Source: Clostridiaceae bacterium (GTDB taxonomy: Bacteria > Bacillota > Clostridia > Oscillospirales > Acutalibacteraceae). From it: DNA of 7,325 nt. Shown piece after piece: positions 5,786-7,325 of the stretch (the stretch's first letter is position 1; each line of letters opens with the position of its first letter). The position numbers and the translations under genes were made by a program. The notes under the pieces are model-generated. The model was not told where the DNA came from, made no database searches, and saw only the letters and a program-made list of their open reading frames with translations. The stretch lies in the NCBI GenBank assembly GCA_904501895.1, contig CAJGCX010000085.1, positions 1 to 7,325 of the forward strand. Reading direction: 5' to 3'.

Positions 5786-6543
5786 TGGCTATTCTTGAAG
5801 TAAAAAATCTCTCAATTTCTTTCGGTGGTCTTCGTGCTGTTGACGAATTCAATGTTAAAATTGAAAAAGGTCAGCTTTACGGACTTATCGGTCCTAATGG
5901 CGCAGGTAAAACAACTGTTTTCAACCTTTTGACAGGTGTTTATAAGCCAACATCAGGTGCTGTTATTCTTGATGGTGAAAATATCACAGGAAAAAGCACA
6001 ATTGAAATAAACAAGTGCGGTATTGCACGTACCTTCCAGAATATCAGACTTTTCAAGAATTTAAGCGTTCTTGATAATGTTAAGGCAGGCTTCCATAATC
6101 TTAATAAGTACAGTACTCTCGAGGGTATTCTTCGCCTTCCTAAGTATTTTAAGACTGAAAAGAAAATGGATGAAAAAGCAATGGAGCTTCTTAAGGTTTT
6201 CGGACTCGAGGATGAGGCTTCAACACTTGCTGATAATCTTCCTTACGGTAAACAGAGAAAGCTTGAAATTGCCCGTGCACTTGCTACAAATCCAAAGCTT
6301 TTGCTCCTTGATGAGCCTGCTGCAGGTATGAACCCAAGTGAAACACAGGAGCTTATGGATACAATCCGTTTTGTTCGTGATGAATTTGATATGACAGTTC
6401 TTCTTATTGAGCATGATATGAAGCTTGTCAGCGGTATCTGTGAAGAGGTTTCTGTTCTTAACTTCGGTCAGGAATTGGCACAGGGTAAAACAAGTGACGT
6501 TCTTAATAATCCTGAGGTTATTAAGGCATATTTAGGCGATTAA
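5785..6543 (+). CDS. livG: Branched-chain amino-acid ABC transporter ATPase LivG
   Basis: This 252-residue ATP-binding subunit forms a heterodimer with LivF on the cytoplasmic face and powers import. Walker A is GPNGAGKT at 36-43 and the Q-loop Gln is 85 (TFQNIRLF). The signature is LPYGKQ at 152-157, Walker B is LLLLDE at 172-177, and the switch His is 210 (IEHDM). The YGxQ signature, in place of LSGGQ, and DEPAAGMNPSE are normal for LivG. The C-terminal NPEVIKAYLGD matches the short BCA_ABC_TP_C tail typical of this subfamily. An AAAGGAG ribosome site (5768-5774) lies inside the end of livM, and the genes overlap by one base. All catalytic residues are intact. Confidence 0.96.
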   Translation: MAILEVKNLSISFGGLRAVDEFNVKIEKGQLYGLIGPNGAGKTTVFNLLTGVYKPTSGAVILDGENITGKSTIEINKCGIARTFQNIRLFKNLSVLDNVKAGFHNLNKYSTLEGILRLPKYFKTEKKMDEKAMELLKVFGLEDEASTLADNLPYGKQRKLEIARALATNPKLLLLDEPAAGMNPSETQELMDTIRFVRDEFDMTVLLIEHDMKLVSGICEEVSVLNFGQELAQGKTSDVLNNPEVIKAYLGD

Positions 6544-6555
6544 GGAGGATTAGAA

Positions 6556-7269
6556 ATGGCACCACTTTTAAAAGTAGATAATATCGAAGTATATTATGGT
6601 ATGATTAAAGCCTTGAAGGGTGTTTCTTTTGAGGTTAATAAAGGTGAAATTGTTGCTCTTATCGGTGCAAACGGTGCAGGTAAAACAACTATTCTCCACA
6701 CAGTTACAGGTCTTTTAAAGCCAAAGACAGGTAAAATCACCTTCAATGATAAGGATATTACAAAAACTCCTGCTCATAAAATCGTTTCAATGGGTATGGC
6801 ACACGTTCCTGAAGGAAGAAGAATTTTCTCTCAGCTTTCAGTTCTTGATAACATTAAGTTAGGTGCATTTACACGTAAGGATAAGGATGAAATTGAAGAG
6901 ACTTTAAATTACGTTTATGAGCGTTTTCCACGACTTAAGGAAAGAAAGAATCAGATTGCTGGTACTCTTTCCGGTGGTGAACAGCAGATGCTTGCTATGG
7001 GTCGTGCTCTTATGTCAAAGCCTGATTTCGTTTTGATGGACGAGCCTTCAATGGGTCTCTCACCTCTTCTCGTTTCTGAAATCTTTGATATTATCAAGGC
7101 AATCAACGAAAACGGAACAACTGTTCTTCTTGTTGAACAGAACGCTAAAAAGGCACTTTCAATTGCTGACAGAGCTTACGTTCTTGAAACAGGTAACATT
7201 GTTCTCTCAGGCGATGCAAAGGACCTTTTAAACGACGAATCAGTTAAGAAAGCATATCTTAGTGAATAA
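6556..7269 (+). CDS. livF: Branched-chain amino-acid ABC transporter ATPase LivF
   Basis: This 237-residue second ATPase of the LIV importer has Walker A GANGAGKT at 37-44, signature LSGGEQQ at 138-144 and Walker B FVLMDE at 158-163. Two features mark it as LivF rather than LivG: VPEGRRIF at 84-91 where the Q-loop normally sits, and Gln195 (VEQN) in place of the switch histidine. Both are family-typical and not defects. The length matches the usual 230-240 residues. AAGGAGG at 6542-6548 overlaps the livG stop codon and lies 7 nt from the ATG, so translation is probably coupled. The gene ends 22 nt before the next start with no terminator, so transcription continues. Confidence 0.96.
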   Translation: MAPLLKVDNIEVYYGMIKALKGVSFEVNKGEIVALIGANGAGKTTILHTVTGLLKPKTGKITFNDKDITKTPAHKIVSMGMAHVPEGRRIFSQLSVLDNIKLGAFTRKDKDEIEETLNYVYERFPRLKERKNQIAGTLSGGEQQMLAMGRALMSKPDFVLMDEPSMGLSPLLVSEIFDIIKAINENGTTVLLVEQNAKKALSIADRAYVLETGNIVLSGDAKDLLNDESVKKAYLSE

Positions 7270-7291
7270 ACCTTGAAAGGTGGTCAAAGTA

Positions 7292-7325
7292 ATGGATAAA
7301 AAAATCGTTATTACAATTGCTCGTG
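7292..7325 (+). CDS. Start of a downstream gene, possibly a cytidylate-kinase-like protein (3' truncated by window)
   Basis: Eleven codons are visible, reading MDKKIVITIAR. AAAGGTGG (7276-7283) lies 8 nt before the ATG, and the gap after livF is 22 nt without a terminator, so this is a real start and probably part of the livHMGF transcript. Cytidylate-kinase-like proteins (AAA-type P-loop kinases of the Cytidylate_kin2 kind) often begin with a basic residue pair, then IITI[AS]R, just before a GSGG P-loop. The visible text fits, but the P-loop lies outside the window. The gene is supported well; its function is a guess from 11 residues. Confidence 0.45.
   Translation, partial: MDKKIVITIAR

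Noticed and set aside
6238..6257. LPYGKQ in LivG as a degenerate ABC signature
   Set aside because: LivG-type ATPases normally have a YGxQ signature instead of LSGGQ, so this is family-typical and not a lesion.
7138..7143. Missing switch histidine in LivF (Gln195)
   Set aside because: VEQN at this place is usual for LivF, so it is not evidence of an inactive ATPase.

Overview
The window looks like chromosomal DNA from a low-GC, strictly anaerobic Firmicute, most likely a gut-type Clostridia (Oscillospiraceae or Lachnospiraceae-like). The grounds are strong AAGGAGG-type ribosome sites, AT-rich intergenic DNA, frequent CTT, ACA, TCA and GCT codons, cysteine-rich proteins (even the exported one), and a short palindromic repeat of a kind I associate with gut Clostridia. 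The placement is inference; there is no rRNA or marker gene to fix it. All genes are on the + strand.

Layout. (1) Positions 1-654 hold the C-terminal part of an AMP-forming acyl-CoA synthetase/ligase, cut by the window edge and closed by a hairpin terminator. (2) A roughly 138-bp MITE-like element (696-833), built of five small hairpins inside imperfect terminal inverted repeats, abuts that terminator. (3) Positions 948-2285 hold a single-gene unit with its own promoter and a UUCG-loop terminator. It encodes an M28-family zinc peptidase with four predicted membrane segments, two of them inserted inside the catalytic domain. (4) From 2457 to the window end lies a complete branched-chain amino-acid ABC transport cluster in the order livJ, livH, livM, livG, livF. 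(5) A gene starting at 7292 follows livF closely; only 11 codons are visible, and they resemble the N-terminus of cytidylate-kinase-like proteins.

How the genes work together. LivJ is a lipoprotein that should capture the substrate outside the membrane, LivH and LivM form the membrane channel, and LivG and LivF are the two ATPases. A near-consensus promoter drives livJ. A strong terminator after livJ and a second, extended -10 promoter before livH split the cluster into livJ alone and livHMGF plus the downstream gene. This arrangement allows excess binding protein over permease. The M28 peptidase could feed or use the same amino-acid pool, but it is separately transcribed, so that link is only contextual.

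Most of the window is ordinary housekeeping and transport. The two parts most worth a second look are the MITE-like element, whose two ends differ by compensating base-pair changes, and the membrane-embedded architecture of the M28 peptidase.
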